Assembly (NCBI GenBank): GCA_024707265.1
Contig: JANQAB010000002.1
Location: 888,188-952,187 of the forward strand
Reading direction: 5' to 3'
Origin: Sporocytophaga sp.
Lineage (GTDB): Bacteria; Bacteroidota; Bacteroidia; Cytophagales; Cytophagaceae
DNA length: 64,000 bases
Shown: positions 53,409-62,482 of the stretch, piece after piece
Layout: the number at the start of each line of letters is the position of its first letter
How positions within the stretch are numbered: the first letter of the stretch is position 1
Notes under the pieces: model-generated
Database searches by the model: none
Seen by the model: the letters and a program-made list of their open reading frames with translations, nothing else
What the model was told of the DNA's origin: nothing
Translations under genes and position numbers: made by a program

Positions 53409-54440
53409 TTAATCAGTCAGATTGTTTACTTGCACATTCAGTCTCTTGGCTTCTGCCATTAACATTTTTTTATCTATAGGAACAACTCCTACATGCTCAC
53501 AAACAATTCCACCAGCCAGGTTAGATAACTCAGCCAGCGTTTTATGATTTATATTTAAAGCACAACATAAAGCCGCTGCGCTTACTACTGTATCTCCAGC
53601 TCCTGATACATCAGCAATTTCACGAAGGTGTGCTGGTATATGGTGTGTTTCCTCTGAACTGGCAATAATTACCCCTTTTTCTGAAAGCGTAACCAATATT
53701 GTATCTGCATTTAAAATTGATCTTAAAAGGTCAATAGAGCTTTTGAGCTCGTTGATGTTATCAAGATCCCCATCAAGTTTCAACCCCTCTTTCATTTCCT
53801 TCTTATTGGGTTTGAAAAGTGTTGTTCCTTTGTAATGCAGAAAATTTCGTTTCTTTGGATCTACAACAGTAGGAATGCCATGTTCATTGGCAAGTTTTAC
53901 AATTTCAGCAATCAGATCTTTATGCAGTGTTCCTTTGTCGTAATCTTCAAAAATTATGACATCAGCTTGCTGAATTAATTTTTTTGCTTTTTCTAACAGA
54001 AGAGTAGTTTCTTCGCTGGTAATGGGAGTGTCAATTTCCTGATCTACCCTTAGCATGTGATAGGATCCGGAAATCACTCGGTGTTTTATAGTAGTAATTC
54101 TGGAATCACTTTTAATTATCCCTTCTGTTGAAAGGTTGTTTTGTTCTAAAAGTGTGATGAAGTCTTTTGCTTCAGTATCATTACCTATTACACTGCATAG
54201 AACTGGCGTAGCGCCCAATGATTGCACGTTTAATGCTACATTGGCCGCTCCTCCAAGTCTTTGGTCCTTTTTCTGGACATTAATAATAGGGACGGGGGCC
54301 TCCGGAGATATTCTTTCGACCTTGCCCCAAAGGTAAGAGTCTATCATAACGTCTCCGAAGATTAATACTTTCAGACTTTCAAATGCCTTGAAAAGCCCGT
54401 CTATAGAGTCAATATTGGTTATTTTAATTTTGCCAGGCAT
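53409..54440 (-). CDS. D-glycero-beta-D-manno-heptose 7-phosphate kinase (RfaE1/HldE N-terminal type)
   Basis: A 343-residue PfkB-family sugar kinase. Signature 1 appears as RLGGAANVALNVQSLG and signature 2 as DVSGAGDTVVSAAAL, which holds the catalytic Asp. FGDVMIDSYLWGKVERISPE is close to HldE domain I. It phosphorylates heptose 7-phosphate for ADP-heptose (LPS inner core) synthesis. Unlike E. coli HldE it has no nucleotidyltransferase half; that activity must be elsewhere (RfaE2 type). Start ATG 54440 lies inside the end of the aminotransferase gene (22-nt overlap). Confidence 0.87.
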   Translation of the reverse strand: MPGKIKITNIDSIDGLFKAFESLKVLIFGDVMIDSYLWGKVERISPEAPVPIINVQKKDQRLGGAANVALNVQSLGATPVLCSVIGNDTEAKDFITLLEQNNLSTEGIIKSDSRITTIKHRVISGSYHMLRVDQEIDTPITSEETTLLLEKAKKLIQQADVIIFEDYDKGTLHKDLIAEIVKLANEHGIPTVVDPKKRNFLHYKGTTLFKPNKKEMKEGLKLDGDLDNINELKSSIDLLRSILNADTILVTLSEKGVIIASSEETHHIPAHLREIADVSGAGDTVVSAAALCCALNINHKTLAELSNLAGGIVCEHVGVVPIDKKMLMAEAKRLNVQVNNLTD

Positions 54441-55630
54441 TCTTTGATTCTTCTCAATGCTTCTTTCAGATTTTCATCAGAAGCTGCAAATGAAATACGG
54501 ATACAGTTTGGTGCACCGAAAGCATCACCACCTACTGAAGAAACATGTCCTTCATTAAGCAGAAACATTGCAAGATCACTTGCTTTATTGATTACTGTTC
54601 CGTTATAGCTTTTTCCGATATAAGAGCTGATATCAGGGAATGTATAGAATGCGCCCTGAGGTACATTTACTTTAACTCCTGGAATTTCTTTTAATAATCC
54701 TGTAACCAGATCTCTTCTTCTCTTATATGCAACAGCCATTTCTTTTGCAGCAGATAGATCTCCAGTAACAGCTGCATATGCTGCTTTTTGAGCAATTGAG
54801 CATGTACCTGATGTAACTTGTCCCTGAATTTTATCACAAGCAGCAGCTATCCATTTTGGAGCACCAATGTATCCAACTCTCCAGCCAGTCATTGCATATC
54901 CTTTAGAAAATCCGTTTACAGTGATCACTCTGTCTTTTATAGCAGGTACACTTCCTATGCTAAAGTGGCTTCCTTCAAAATTGATGTATTCGTAGATTTC
55001 GTCTGCTATCACAAATATTCTTTCGTTCTTAGCAACGATGTTAGCAATAGCTGTTAATTCTTCTTTAGAGAATACTGCACCTGATGGGTTGCAAGGGCTA
55101 GAGAAAAGTATCGCTTTGGTTCTAGGGGTAATAGCAGCTTCAAGATCAGAAGGTTTTACCTTGTAATCATTCTCGATTGTTCCTTCAACGACGACAGATT
55201 TACCTTCAGCAAGTTTTACCATTTCTACGTAACTCACCCAGTATGGAGCAAAGATTATAACCTCATCTCCCGGATCAACAATGCTTAGAAGAACGTTTGC
55301 AATAGATTGCTTAGCTCCGGTAGATACTACAATATTCTCAGCAGTATAATCCAAACCGTTTTCTTTTTTAAGTTTGTCTGCGATAGCTTGTCTAAGCTCT
55401 GCTGTACCTGGAACAGGAGTGTAGAAAGTAAAACCATCATCAATGGCCTTCTTCGCTGCATCCTTTATATGTTGTGGGGTTTGAAAATCAGGCTCACCCA
55501 CGCTGAGGCTTATTACTTTGTGTCCTTGTCCTGCCAGCTCACGCGCTTTTTTGGTCATGGCTAGTGTTTCAGATTCTGACAAGGCTCTGAGTCTTTCAGA
55601 CAAAAGATTAGTTTCTGTGATTGTACTCAT
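54419..55630 (-). CDS. Aspartate aminotransferase family enzyme
   Basis: A 403-residue PLP enzyme from ATG 55630 (MSTITETNLLSERLRAL); an in-frame ATG at 55654 is possible. Conserved patterns: SLSVGEPDFQTP, YTPVPGTAELRQAI, VVSTGAKQSIANV, FSSPCNPSGAVFS, ADEIYEYI, and NGFSKGYAMTGWRVGYIGAP with the PLP lysine. It is of the AspC type-Ib class common in Bacteroidota, interconverting aspartate and oxaloacetate (with some action on aromatic or arogenate substrates in some members). A minus-strand TAATTTTG box (55652-55659) lies just upstream. It precedes the heptose kinase, but a functional link is not evident. Confidence 0.92.
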   Translation of the reverse strand: MSTITETNLLSERLRALSESETLAMTKKARELAGQGHKVISLSVGEPDFQTPQHIKDAAKKAIDDGFTFYTPVPGTAELRQAIADKLKKENGLDYTAENIVVSTGAKQSIANVLLSIVDPGDEVIIFAPYWVSYVEMVKLAEGKSVVVEGTIENDYKVKPSDLEAAITPRTKAILFSSPCNPSGAVFSKEELTAIANIVAKNERIFVIADEIYEYINFEGSHFSIGSVPAIKDRVITVNGFSKGYAMTGWRVGYIGAPKWIAAACDKIQGQVTSGTCSIAQKAAYAAVTGDLSAAKEMAVAYKRRRDLVTGLLKEIPGVKVNVPQGAFYTFPDISSYIGKSYNGTVINKASDLAMFLLNEGHVSSVGGDAFGAPNCIRISFAASDENLKEALRRIKECLAKLK

Positions 55631-55865
55631 TTTAGATGTTTTTTGCGGGATCAAAATTATGGATTATCCTCTTATATTGCTAATCAATTTTGGGTTTTTT
55701 CTGTATTTTATTAAATTTTTTTTATTTAAGGGTTTATTCTTTATTTTCTGATTTACAGCTTGTTAAGTTGTATTTTATATAGGTTTCCTCTTCTGATTTT
55801 TACCAAATTCAACATTCTTGAATTTTCTATTGTTCTATTGATAGTGAGAAAGAAAGTGGAGGGAT

Positions 55866-56444
55866 ATGAAACTATTAATGAGTATTGTAGGGATATTAGG
55901 TTTGTTCTTGGCTTCTTGTTCGCCAAAAGTACATTCCAATCTTGCAAGTGGTGCTGATTTTAAGAATTATAAAACTTATGCCTGGATTAGGGAAACCGAT
56001 ACTTCAGGAACTGATCAGGACCAGCAATTTAGCGCGTATAACAATCAGATTATAAGGAATAATGTGAAGAATAATATTAATGGCGAATTGCAATCGAGGG
56101 GATTTACAATAGATACTGTAAATCCAGATTTTCTGGTATCTTTAAAAGCAGTTTTTGAGAAAAAAACTGACCTTGTAGGATACCCGCTATATAGTAGTTA
56201 TTACAACTTCTATTATCCTGGATATTACGCACTTTACCCCGGATATTATTATTCTTATCCTTTTGCCTATGACTACTATGACTATACCTATACTGAAGGT
56301 ACATTGGTTGTAGATATCATAGACAGAGAAACCAAAAAGCTGGTTTGGAGAGGGTGGTCTGACGAGAGAGAAATCAAACCTAAAAAGGTGGAAAAAGAAC
56401 TTGCTAAAGATGTAACTGAAATTTTTCAGGAATTTCCTTCTTAA
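55866..56444 (+). CDS. DUF4136 lipoprotein with a Tyr-rich insert
   Basis: A 192-residue lipoprotein (MKLLMSIVGILGLFLASC, lipobox at about 15-18). The DUF4136 pattern is present: DFKNYKTYAWIRE, INGELQSRGFTI, PDFLVSLKAVFE near the middle, and GTLVVDIIDRETKKLVWRGW near the end. Between them (about 105-140) is a Tyr/Pro-rich insert (YYNFYYPGYYALYPGYYYSY). It belongs to a family of envelope lipoproteins with no known function. The gene stands alone, with a terminator after it. Confidence 0.85.
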   Translation: MKLLMSIVGILGLFLASCSPKVHSNLASGADFKNYKTYAWIRETDTSGTDQDQQFSAYNNQIIRNNVKNNINGELQSRGFTIDTVNPDFLVSLKAVFEKKTDLVGYPLYSSYYNFYYPGYYALYPGYYYSYPFAYDYYDYTYTEGTLVVDIIDRETKKLVWRGWSDEREIKPKKVEKELAKDVTEIFQEFPS

Positions 56445-56460
56445 GCATGATTATCACTAA

Positions 56461-56506
56461 AAGGCAAATCCAGTAGAATAACTCTTCTGCTGGATTTGCC
56501 TTTTTT
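56461..56506 (+). terminator. Terminator after the DUF4136 gene
   Basis: An 18-bp stem (56461-56478 with 56485-56502, one wobble) encloses 6 nt and is followed by T bases to 56506. Confidence 0.9.
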
Positions 56507-56576
56507 AATTCGTGGCCATCATTAAACAATCTGCTGTTTATTTTTATTAGTATATTGTACTAATGCTATTATCACT

Positions 56577-59500
56577 ATTAGATCTGTAAAAAATAAATTT
56601 CTGGTATTTATAAAAGGCTCACTGTTTTTCTTTGGGGCTTTAGTTATTTTATTTTTCCTCATAGTCATATCCTTGAGATTACCCATCGTTCAACATTTCC
56701 TGGCAAATAAATTATCTGTTTATTTCTCAAAAAAGACGGGGGTAGAAACATCTGTGAAAAAGGTTTATCTGGACTTTACAGGGAAAATTGTTTTGAAAAA
56801 TGTTTACATAGAAGATCAAAACAGTGATACGCTGCTCTTTGCCGAGCAACTCAAAGGTAGAGTAAGTTTATTAAAACTTCTGGATAAATCTGTTGATATT
56901 AATTATGCTTCAGCTGATAATGCTGTTTTGAATATCAAAAGAAATTCGAACAGCCCAATATTTAATTATCAGTTTTTGCTTGATGCATTTAAAAAGGATA
57001 CTTCAGGTGCTCAAACTTTTGGTTTCAATCTGAATCATGCGGATCTCTATACATTACACATGGAGTATGATGATTATTATTCAGGGGTAGTATTTTCCTA
57101 CTTCTTAAAATCAGCAAAACTGGCATTTGATGATTTGCCAGTGTCTTCAAAAAAATTAAATGTAACAGGTTCAAAGATTGATGGGCTGATTTTTAAACTT
57201 GACCTGATAAGCAAAGAGGAACAGGTACACCTTGATACGTTAAAAAAAACTGAATTAATTTATATACAAATATCAGACTTGAACGTCCGTAATTCAAGAT
57301 TCATTTATAATAATCATAACTTCCCTTTAGCAGATACAGGCTTTGATGTGAATCATTTAAATACATCGGTTGATGGCTTGCTGAATAGTTTTACAATGAC
57401 AGGTGACTCACTATTTCTTACTGTTGATGATTTAAATTTGAAAAATTCTGATGGTTTTTTGGTAAAAAGCTTAAGTGGAAAACTGGAAATGCCAGGAGAT
57501 CTTTTGAATGTTAGTATTCAAAAGTTCATGACAGAGAGATCTGAGTTTGATGGAAGTTTAGTGCTCAAATTCCCTTCATTGAAACACCTGTCGGATTCTA
57601 CATCTGGTATTTTTACTACAACTACTTTTAACGAAGACAAAATATCACTTGAAGACATTCATTATTTCTATCCAGAAATATATACTATCATGGATAAAAG
57701 GAAAGCGGAAATCTTTATACATGGTAATGTTAACGGTTACTTATCAGGTTTTTCTTTTAATAATGCATTTATAGGCTTCGATTCCTCTAACTATTTCAAA
57801 GGAAATCTCTCTTTCACTAATTTACCCGACTTTAAGCAAACTGCAGTAGATGCTAACATTTATAGTTTAAAGCTTGATATGCCATGGTTCCTCTCATTTA
57901 TTAAGGCATCAGGAACTCCAAATGTCAACCTTAACGAATTGGGGCAATCCTATGTAAAGGGAAGTTTAAAGGGAAGTTTTAAAAATCTTAAATTCAGCGG
58001 GCAGGCAATAACTAAAGCTGGAGATATCAATGGAACGATAAGTATCATTTCTGATAACCAGTTGAAATTTAAAGGTGCATCTGGGACTTTGTCCGGACGT
58101 GATATTCAAGCCAACAAGCTTATTAAGGGATTGAATGCATTTGGAAGATTATCGGCCAGTGCGATTTTCAATTTTGAAAATAACAATTTGCTGTATCTAA
58201 AATCTGATATCAGAAACCTTGAATACAATAAAAGGACCTTAACTAACCTCTCAGTTGTTGGGTCCTTAATTCAAAATAAAGGAAGATTTCAATTGAAGTC
58301 TGCTGGAAATTATGTTGATGCAAACCTTTGGGCTGACCTGGATCTCGATCTCAATAAATATAAAATTCAGGGAGCGTTAGGCGCTCTTGACCTTTCTTTA
58401 TTAGATGAAAATTTACAAAAGACTTATGTTGGTGGAGAAATTAATGGAGTCATTGCAGCATCAAAGCTTGATGACCTTAATGCAGAAGTGACGATTGCTA
58501 ATTTCTATGCAAAAAATATTCAATCTGAATACCGATCGGATACAGTCATAGCGCAGTGTAAAGGTGACAATGTTTTTCGGAGAATTTCATTGCATTTGGA
58601 CAGCATTGATGCTGTGGCAGAAGGAAGATTTTTAATATCCGAGTTGACAGAGCTCTTAAACAGAAATTATTTAAAGGAAGAGAAGAAAAAATTAAATTTT
58701 ATTTCCGAAAATATCGAATTGAGTATATCTGCAGGAAAAGTTACTTCATTGGTTTCAATGTTTGGGAAAGGCATTTCCGCTAGTAACATTGAAGTAGACG
58801 GAACCTTTGATTTTTTTAGCAATACTGGCGTATTAAGTGGTTACGTAGAACGATTTAAATATAGTAAATACTCTTTAGAAAATCTGACCATTAATACAGA
58901 AGGAGGATTTGAGGGTCTCAGATTTGATCTTTTGGGAGCCAGGATGGGACTTTCCAATGGAATATACTTAAGCAGTCCCTCCATAAGAGGTGAGTTTAGG
59001 GATAATACTACCTCATTTGTGTTGAACCTTTATGAAAATCAATCCAATTCAGCTCTTAGTATGGCTGGTGTACTTACATTTCCTGGTGATACCATGAATT
59101 TAAATGTTCAGGATCTTGATCTTAAATTAAAAGGAGAAGAATGGAGATCAGAAGGTAATGCAAGAGTTATGTACTACCAAAAAAGCCTTGCTATACAAAA
59201 TATTCTGCTATCTCAGGGAACGCAAAAAGTAAAAATACATTCACAGGACTTGCTGGGTGAGGGGGAACTTAAGGCTCAATTATGGAACCTTAAGCTTGAA
59301 CCTGTACTTTATTTTACTCCGTTAAATAAGTATGCGATAAAAGGCTCTTTGAATGGAGGACTTCAGGTAAAAGGACTTTTTACATCACCAGCCTTTGATA
59401 TAGATTTGATTATTGACAGCCTAATAGTTGGAAATACATCAGCAGGAAGATTAGCTCTGGTTGCTGCCCCTATTGGCAAAGAAAGACATTCATTAAATTT

Positions 59501-61214
59501 TAGCTTATCAGGTAAAGAAAATAACGCTTATATACATGGATTTGTAGATAAGGTAACACAGATAAACGAAGCCACAGGAATTATAAATGTAGAAATACCC
59601 AAATTGAGCTTACATTTTTTTGAGCCGTTTTTAAAGAATTATTTATATGCCATGCATGGTTACATGTCGGGGAAAATGGCTTTTAAAGGAAAGCTTCTGC
59701 GCCCTGATGTGAAAGGAAAAATAGCTTTTGAAGATAGAAATGTTTTGGGGCTTCATTTTACCAAAAGCAAATATGTTATAGCTAACCAATTTATAGTATT
59801 TAATAATAACAAAATTATCTTTGATGATCTTGATTTCAGGGACTTCGAAGGGAATAAAGCGCGTGTGGATGGATATATCCTTCATGATTATTTTAAAGAC
59901 TTTGATATCAATCTTTCTCTGGAAGCGATGAATTTTCAAGTGATGAACACAGAAAAGGTGAATCAGGCAGGTTTTTTTGGGGTGCTCTTTGCAGATATTA
60001 ATATGGAGCTGAAAGGGCCGGCAAAGGATCTTGCGATTAATCTAAAGCTCACTACAAGGCCTAAATCCATAATAAACATCCCTCTTCAAACATCTAATTC
60101 TGAATTTAAAACACCAAGTTATATCATTTTTGTTGGAGAAGAAGATAAGGCAGATACCACTGAAAATGAATTTCAAGGAATACCTATAAATCTGTCCAGA
60201 TTCAAGTTTACAGGTAATCTTGCGATAACGAAAGATGCACAGATAAATATTATTGTCGATCCAACTAATGGAGATAAAATATCAGCGAGGGGCTCCGGAA
60301 GATTTGAAGTAAAGGTAGATCAGGATAATGTGCCTGAATTGTATGGCTCTTATCAAATACGTGAAGGCAGTTACACTTTCACTTTCGCCAGCCTTGTAAA
60401 AAAAGATTTTATAATTGAGAAAGGCAGCAGGCTATCCTGGAATGGAGATATTATGGAAGGGCTTTTGAATGTTAAAGCAATTTATACGACCAAAGCATCC
60501 AGATATGACCTTATAAGTAATTATACGACTGCATTAAATGATGAATTTATAAGGTCATCAAAAAGAAATCATCCCGTAACTGTAAAACTTAATGTTACAG
60601 GAGAGCTTGCTGAACCTGAACTGAGCTTTCAGATTGAAATACCAGAAAGTAATGATCCCTTTCTTGGAAATATTATTTCACAAAGAATTAATGAAATCAA
60701 CAACGATCAGCAACAATTGCAGAGGCAGGTATTTGCACTGATTGTGCTTAACAGATTTTTCCCGGAAGGTACAGGATATGTTAATTCCGGAGGAGGTATA
60801 GCAATGGAGCAAGCAAATCAAAGTGTAAGTCAGATTCTTAATTCAGAGTTGAATAAAATTGCACCAGAATCAATAGCAGGATTTGATATTGATGTAAATA
60901 TAGAAGCGCTCTCCCCTGATAATCCCGGGCTGGCACAAAGTTTACAGTTTAAAGCCAGTAGGCAGATTAGTGAAAGGATTACAATTACTGCAGGGGGGAA
61001 TGTTAATGTCGGCAATGTACCAAATTCAGGCCAGTTTCTTGGAGATTATACAGTTATATACAGTTTGAATAGTTCAGGAAGTGTCAATCTGAAGTTTTTT
61101 AGTACTACTTATCAAAGCTATTATTACTACTACTATGATGATATCACTACACGATCAGGTGTGAGTATCCAACATAGAAAGTCTTTTAATGAATTCAGAG
61201 AGTTATTTAAGTGA
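56577..61214 (+). CDS. TamB/AsmA-like translocation and assembly protein (uncertain start)
   Basis: A protein of about 1,540 residues with the layout of TamB: one N-terminal membrane helix, a very long beta-helical body and a C-terminal DUF490/TamB domain (about 1,150-1,510). The first ATG-like start in this frame is TTG 56673, which would cut off the helix; the in-frame sequence upstream (VKNKFLVFIKGSLFFFGALV) is clearly the helix, so translation must begin upstream. No ATG, GTG or TTG fits; ATT 56577 is one candidate, so the 5' end is approximate. TamB-type proteins bridge inner and outer membranes and move lipids or help barrel assembly. No TamA-like gene is adjacent. The stop is 4 nt from the converging exporter gene. 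Confidence 0.8.
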   Translation: MRSVKNKFLVFIKGSLFFFGALVILFFLIVISLRLPIVQHFLANKLSVYFSKKTGVETSVKKVYLDFTGKIVLKNVYIEDQNSDTLLFAEQLKGRVSLLKLLDKSVDINYASADNAVLNIKRNSNSPIFNYQFLLDAFKKDTSGAQTFGFNLNHADLYTLHMEYDDYYSGVVFSYFLKSAKLAFDDLPVSSKKLNVTGSKIDGLIFKLDLISKEEQVHLDTLKKTELIYIQISDLNVRNSRFIYNNHNFPLADTGFDVNHLNTSVDGLLNSFTMTGDSLFLTVDDLNLKNSDGFLVKSLSGKLEMPGDLLNVSIQKFMTERSEFDGSLVLKFPSLKHLSDSTSGIFTTTTFNEDKISLEDIHYFYPEIYTIMDKRKAEIFIHGNVNGYLSGFSFNNAFIGFDSSNYFKGNLSFTNLPDFKQTAVDANIYSLKLDMPWFLSFIKASGTPNVNLNELGQSYVKGSLKGSFKNLKFSGQAITKAGDINGTISIISDNQLKFKGASGTLSGRDIQANKLIKGLNAFGRLSASAIFNFENNNLLYLKSDIRNLEYNKRTLTNLSVVGSLIQNKGRFQLKSAGNYVDANLWADLDLDLNKYKIQGALGALDLSLLDENLQKTYVGGEINGVIAASKLDDLNAEVTIANFYAKNIQSEYRSDTVIAQCKGDNVFRRISLHLDSIDAVAEGRFLISELTELLNRNYLKEEKKKLNFISENIELSISAGKVTSLVSMFGKGISASNIEVDGTFDFFSNTGVLSGYVERFKYSKYSLENLTINTEGGFEGLRFDLLGARMGLSNGIYLSSPSIRGEFRDNTTSFVLNLYENQSNSALSMAGVLTFPGDTMNLNVQDLDLKLKGEEWRSEGNARVMYYQKSLAIQNILLSQGTQKVKIHSQDLLGEGELKAQLWNLKLEPVLYFTPLNKYAIKGSLNGGLQVKGLFTSPAFDIDLIIDSLIVGNTSAGRLALVAAPIGKERHSLNFSLSGKENNAYIHGFVDKVTQINEATGIINVEIPKLSLHFFEPFLKNYLYAMHGYMSGKMAFKGKLLRPDVKGKIAFEDRNVLGLHFTKSKYVIANQFIVFNNNKIIFDDLDFRDFEGNKARVDGYILHDYFKDFDINLSLEAMNFQVMNTEKVNQAGFFGVLFADINMELKGPAKDLAINLKLTTRPKSIINIPLQTSNSEFKTPSYIIFVGEEDKADTTENEFQGIPINLSRFKFTGNLAITKDAQINIIVDPTNGDKISARGSGRFEVKVDQDNVPELYGSYQIREGSYTFTFASLVKKDFIIEKGSRLSWNGDIMEGLLNVKAIYTTKASRYDLISNYTTALNDEFIRSSKRNHPVTVKLNVTGELAEPELSFQIEIPESNDPFLGNIISQRINEINNDQQQLQRQVFALIVLNRFFPEGTGYVNSGGGIAMEQANQSVSQILNSELNKIAPESIAGFDIDVNIEALSPDNPGLAQSLQFKASRQISERITITAGGNVNVGNVPNSGQFLGDYTVIYSLNSSGSVNLKFFSTTYQSYYYYYYDDITTRSGVSIQHRKSFNEFRELFK

Positions 61215-61218
61215 TCCT

Positions 61219-62112
61219 TTATTTACTTTTACTAACCAGTAAAACCCCAGCAAGCACAAAGGAAGTTCCAAAAATTTGAAGAAGGGTTATTTCTTCATCC
61301 AAAAAGATGTTTGCAAGAATAATCGTGGAAACAGGACCGATACTGCCTATGATGGATGCTTTTCCTGCCCCTATAAGTCTTATTCCTTCGGCTAGGAGAA
61401 AACTTGGGATGACGGTTGCTACTATAGCCATCAATACACTAAGCATGTATACCTGCCATTCATAGTGAAATAAATTACCTTCAGAAGTTAACAAATAATG
61501 GATCAGCACGATCAATGTGGATACTATCATTGAAATAGAATTATATCTGACAGCTCCTATTTTAGGGATAAGTTTTCCACTACCTACAAGGTAAAACGAA
61601 TAAGTAAGAGCACTTCCAAAAATGAGAAGCCCTCCGGTAATTACATTTTTCTGATCAATTTTTAAATCGTTTAAAAATACAACGGCTATCCCGCTATATG
61701 TCAGCAGTAAAGCAATTATTTCATTACGTGAAATTTTCTTTTTATAAATGACAGCTGACAAAAGCACTACTAGGGTAGGGTAAATAAATAAGATAAGTCG
61801 CTCAAGACTAGCAGTGATGAACTCAAGTCCTTTGAAATCAAAGTAACTAGCCAGGTAATAGCCCATCAGTCCCAGAACAATCAGAAAAAGCCAATCTTTT
61901 TTTTCAATAGGTTCGAGTTTTTCTTTCAGACTTGAATAACCTAAAGCTCCTAAAAAAAATGGAAGAGAAAACAGCATGCGCAAGGCAAGAAGAGAAACTG
62001 AATCAATTTGATAATTATAAGCTAGTTTAACTATTACCGCTTTGGAAGAGAAACATATAGCTCCTAGAAAAATAATGAGCGATCCCCAAATGTTTTTGTA
62101 CTTAGTATTCAA
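61219..62112 (-). CDS. EamA/DMT-family transporter
   Basis: A 297-residue protein with ten predicted membrane helices in two EamA repeats (about 8-140 and 155-295). Motifs include AICFSSKAVIVKLAY in helix 1, LGLMGYYLASYFDFKGLEFI and, in the second repeat, LLAEGIRLIGAGKASIIGSI and FLDEEITLLQIFGTSFVLAG. The family exports or takes up metabolites such as amino acids and nucleotide sugars; the substrate is unknown. It converges on tamB with only 4 nt between the two stop codons and no terminator hairpin there. Confidence 0.88.
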   Translation of the reverse strand: MNTKYKNIWGSLIIFLGAICFSSKAVIVKLAYNYQIDSVSLLALRMLFSLPFFLGALGYSSLKEKLEPIEKKDWLFLIVLGLMGYYLASYFDFKGLEFITASLERLILFIYPTLVVLLSAVIYKKKISRNEIIALLLTYSGIAVVFLNDLKIDQKNVITGGLLIFGSALTYSFYLVGSGKLIPKIGAVRYNSISMIVSTLIVLIHYLLTSEGNLFHYEWQVYMLSVLMAIVATVIPSFLLAEGIRLIGAGKASIIGSIGPVSTIILANIFLDEEITLLQIFGTSFVLAGVLLVSKSK

Positions 62113-62259
62113 TTGATTCTTTTCCGGATATTTCCGGGTACTTAAATTGGTGTAATTACAGGTGCACTTTCCCTTGCAATTTTAAAACAATTCATATAAA
62201 AAAAACGTTTTAAAATTACTTCTGAGGGAAGTAACGATAAAATATTAAATTTTTGGAAT

Positions 62260-62482
62260 ATGGTAATGCAAGGCAATAAATTAAAAGTTTTCATTCAGGA
62301 AGATGATAAACTTTTGCAAAAACGAATAGCAGAAGATCTTAAGGAGTATAATTACAAATTACATTTTTTTCTCCAAAGATGATTCAGTATTTGATTTGCT
62401 TAAATTCAATCCGGATATCCTGATTCAGGATTATTATTCAAATAAAGTAATTAACTGTTACCAATGGTCATTTCCTTACTAA
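62260..62482 (+). CDS. Truncated response-regulator receiver (one frame break)
   Basis: From ATG 62260 the product begins GNKLKVFIQEDDKLLQKRI, the beta-1 strand and acidic pair of a receiver domain. The frame stops at 62380 unless one base is dropped from the T7 run at 62364-62370. After repair it reads FSKDDSVFDLLKFNPDILIQ and DYYSNKV, the phosphoacceptor Asp lying in ILIQDYY. It ends at 73 residues, about 50 short of a full receiver, so it is a broken or miniature domain. It overlaps the end of the glycosyltransferase gene by 4 nt (opposite strand). Confidence 0.45.

Noticed and set aside
55652..55659. Minus-strand TAATTTTG before the aspartate aminotransferase gene as a promoter
   Set aside because: No -33 partner at the right spacing; mentioned only in the gene entry.
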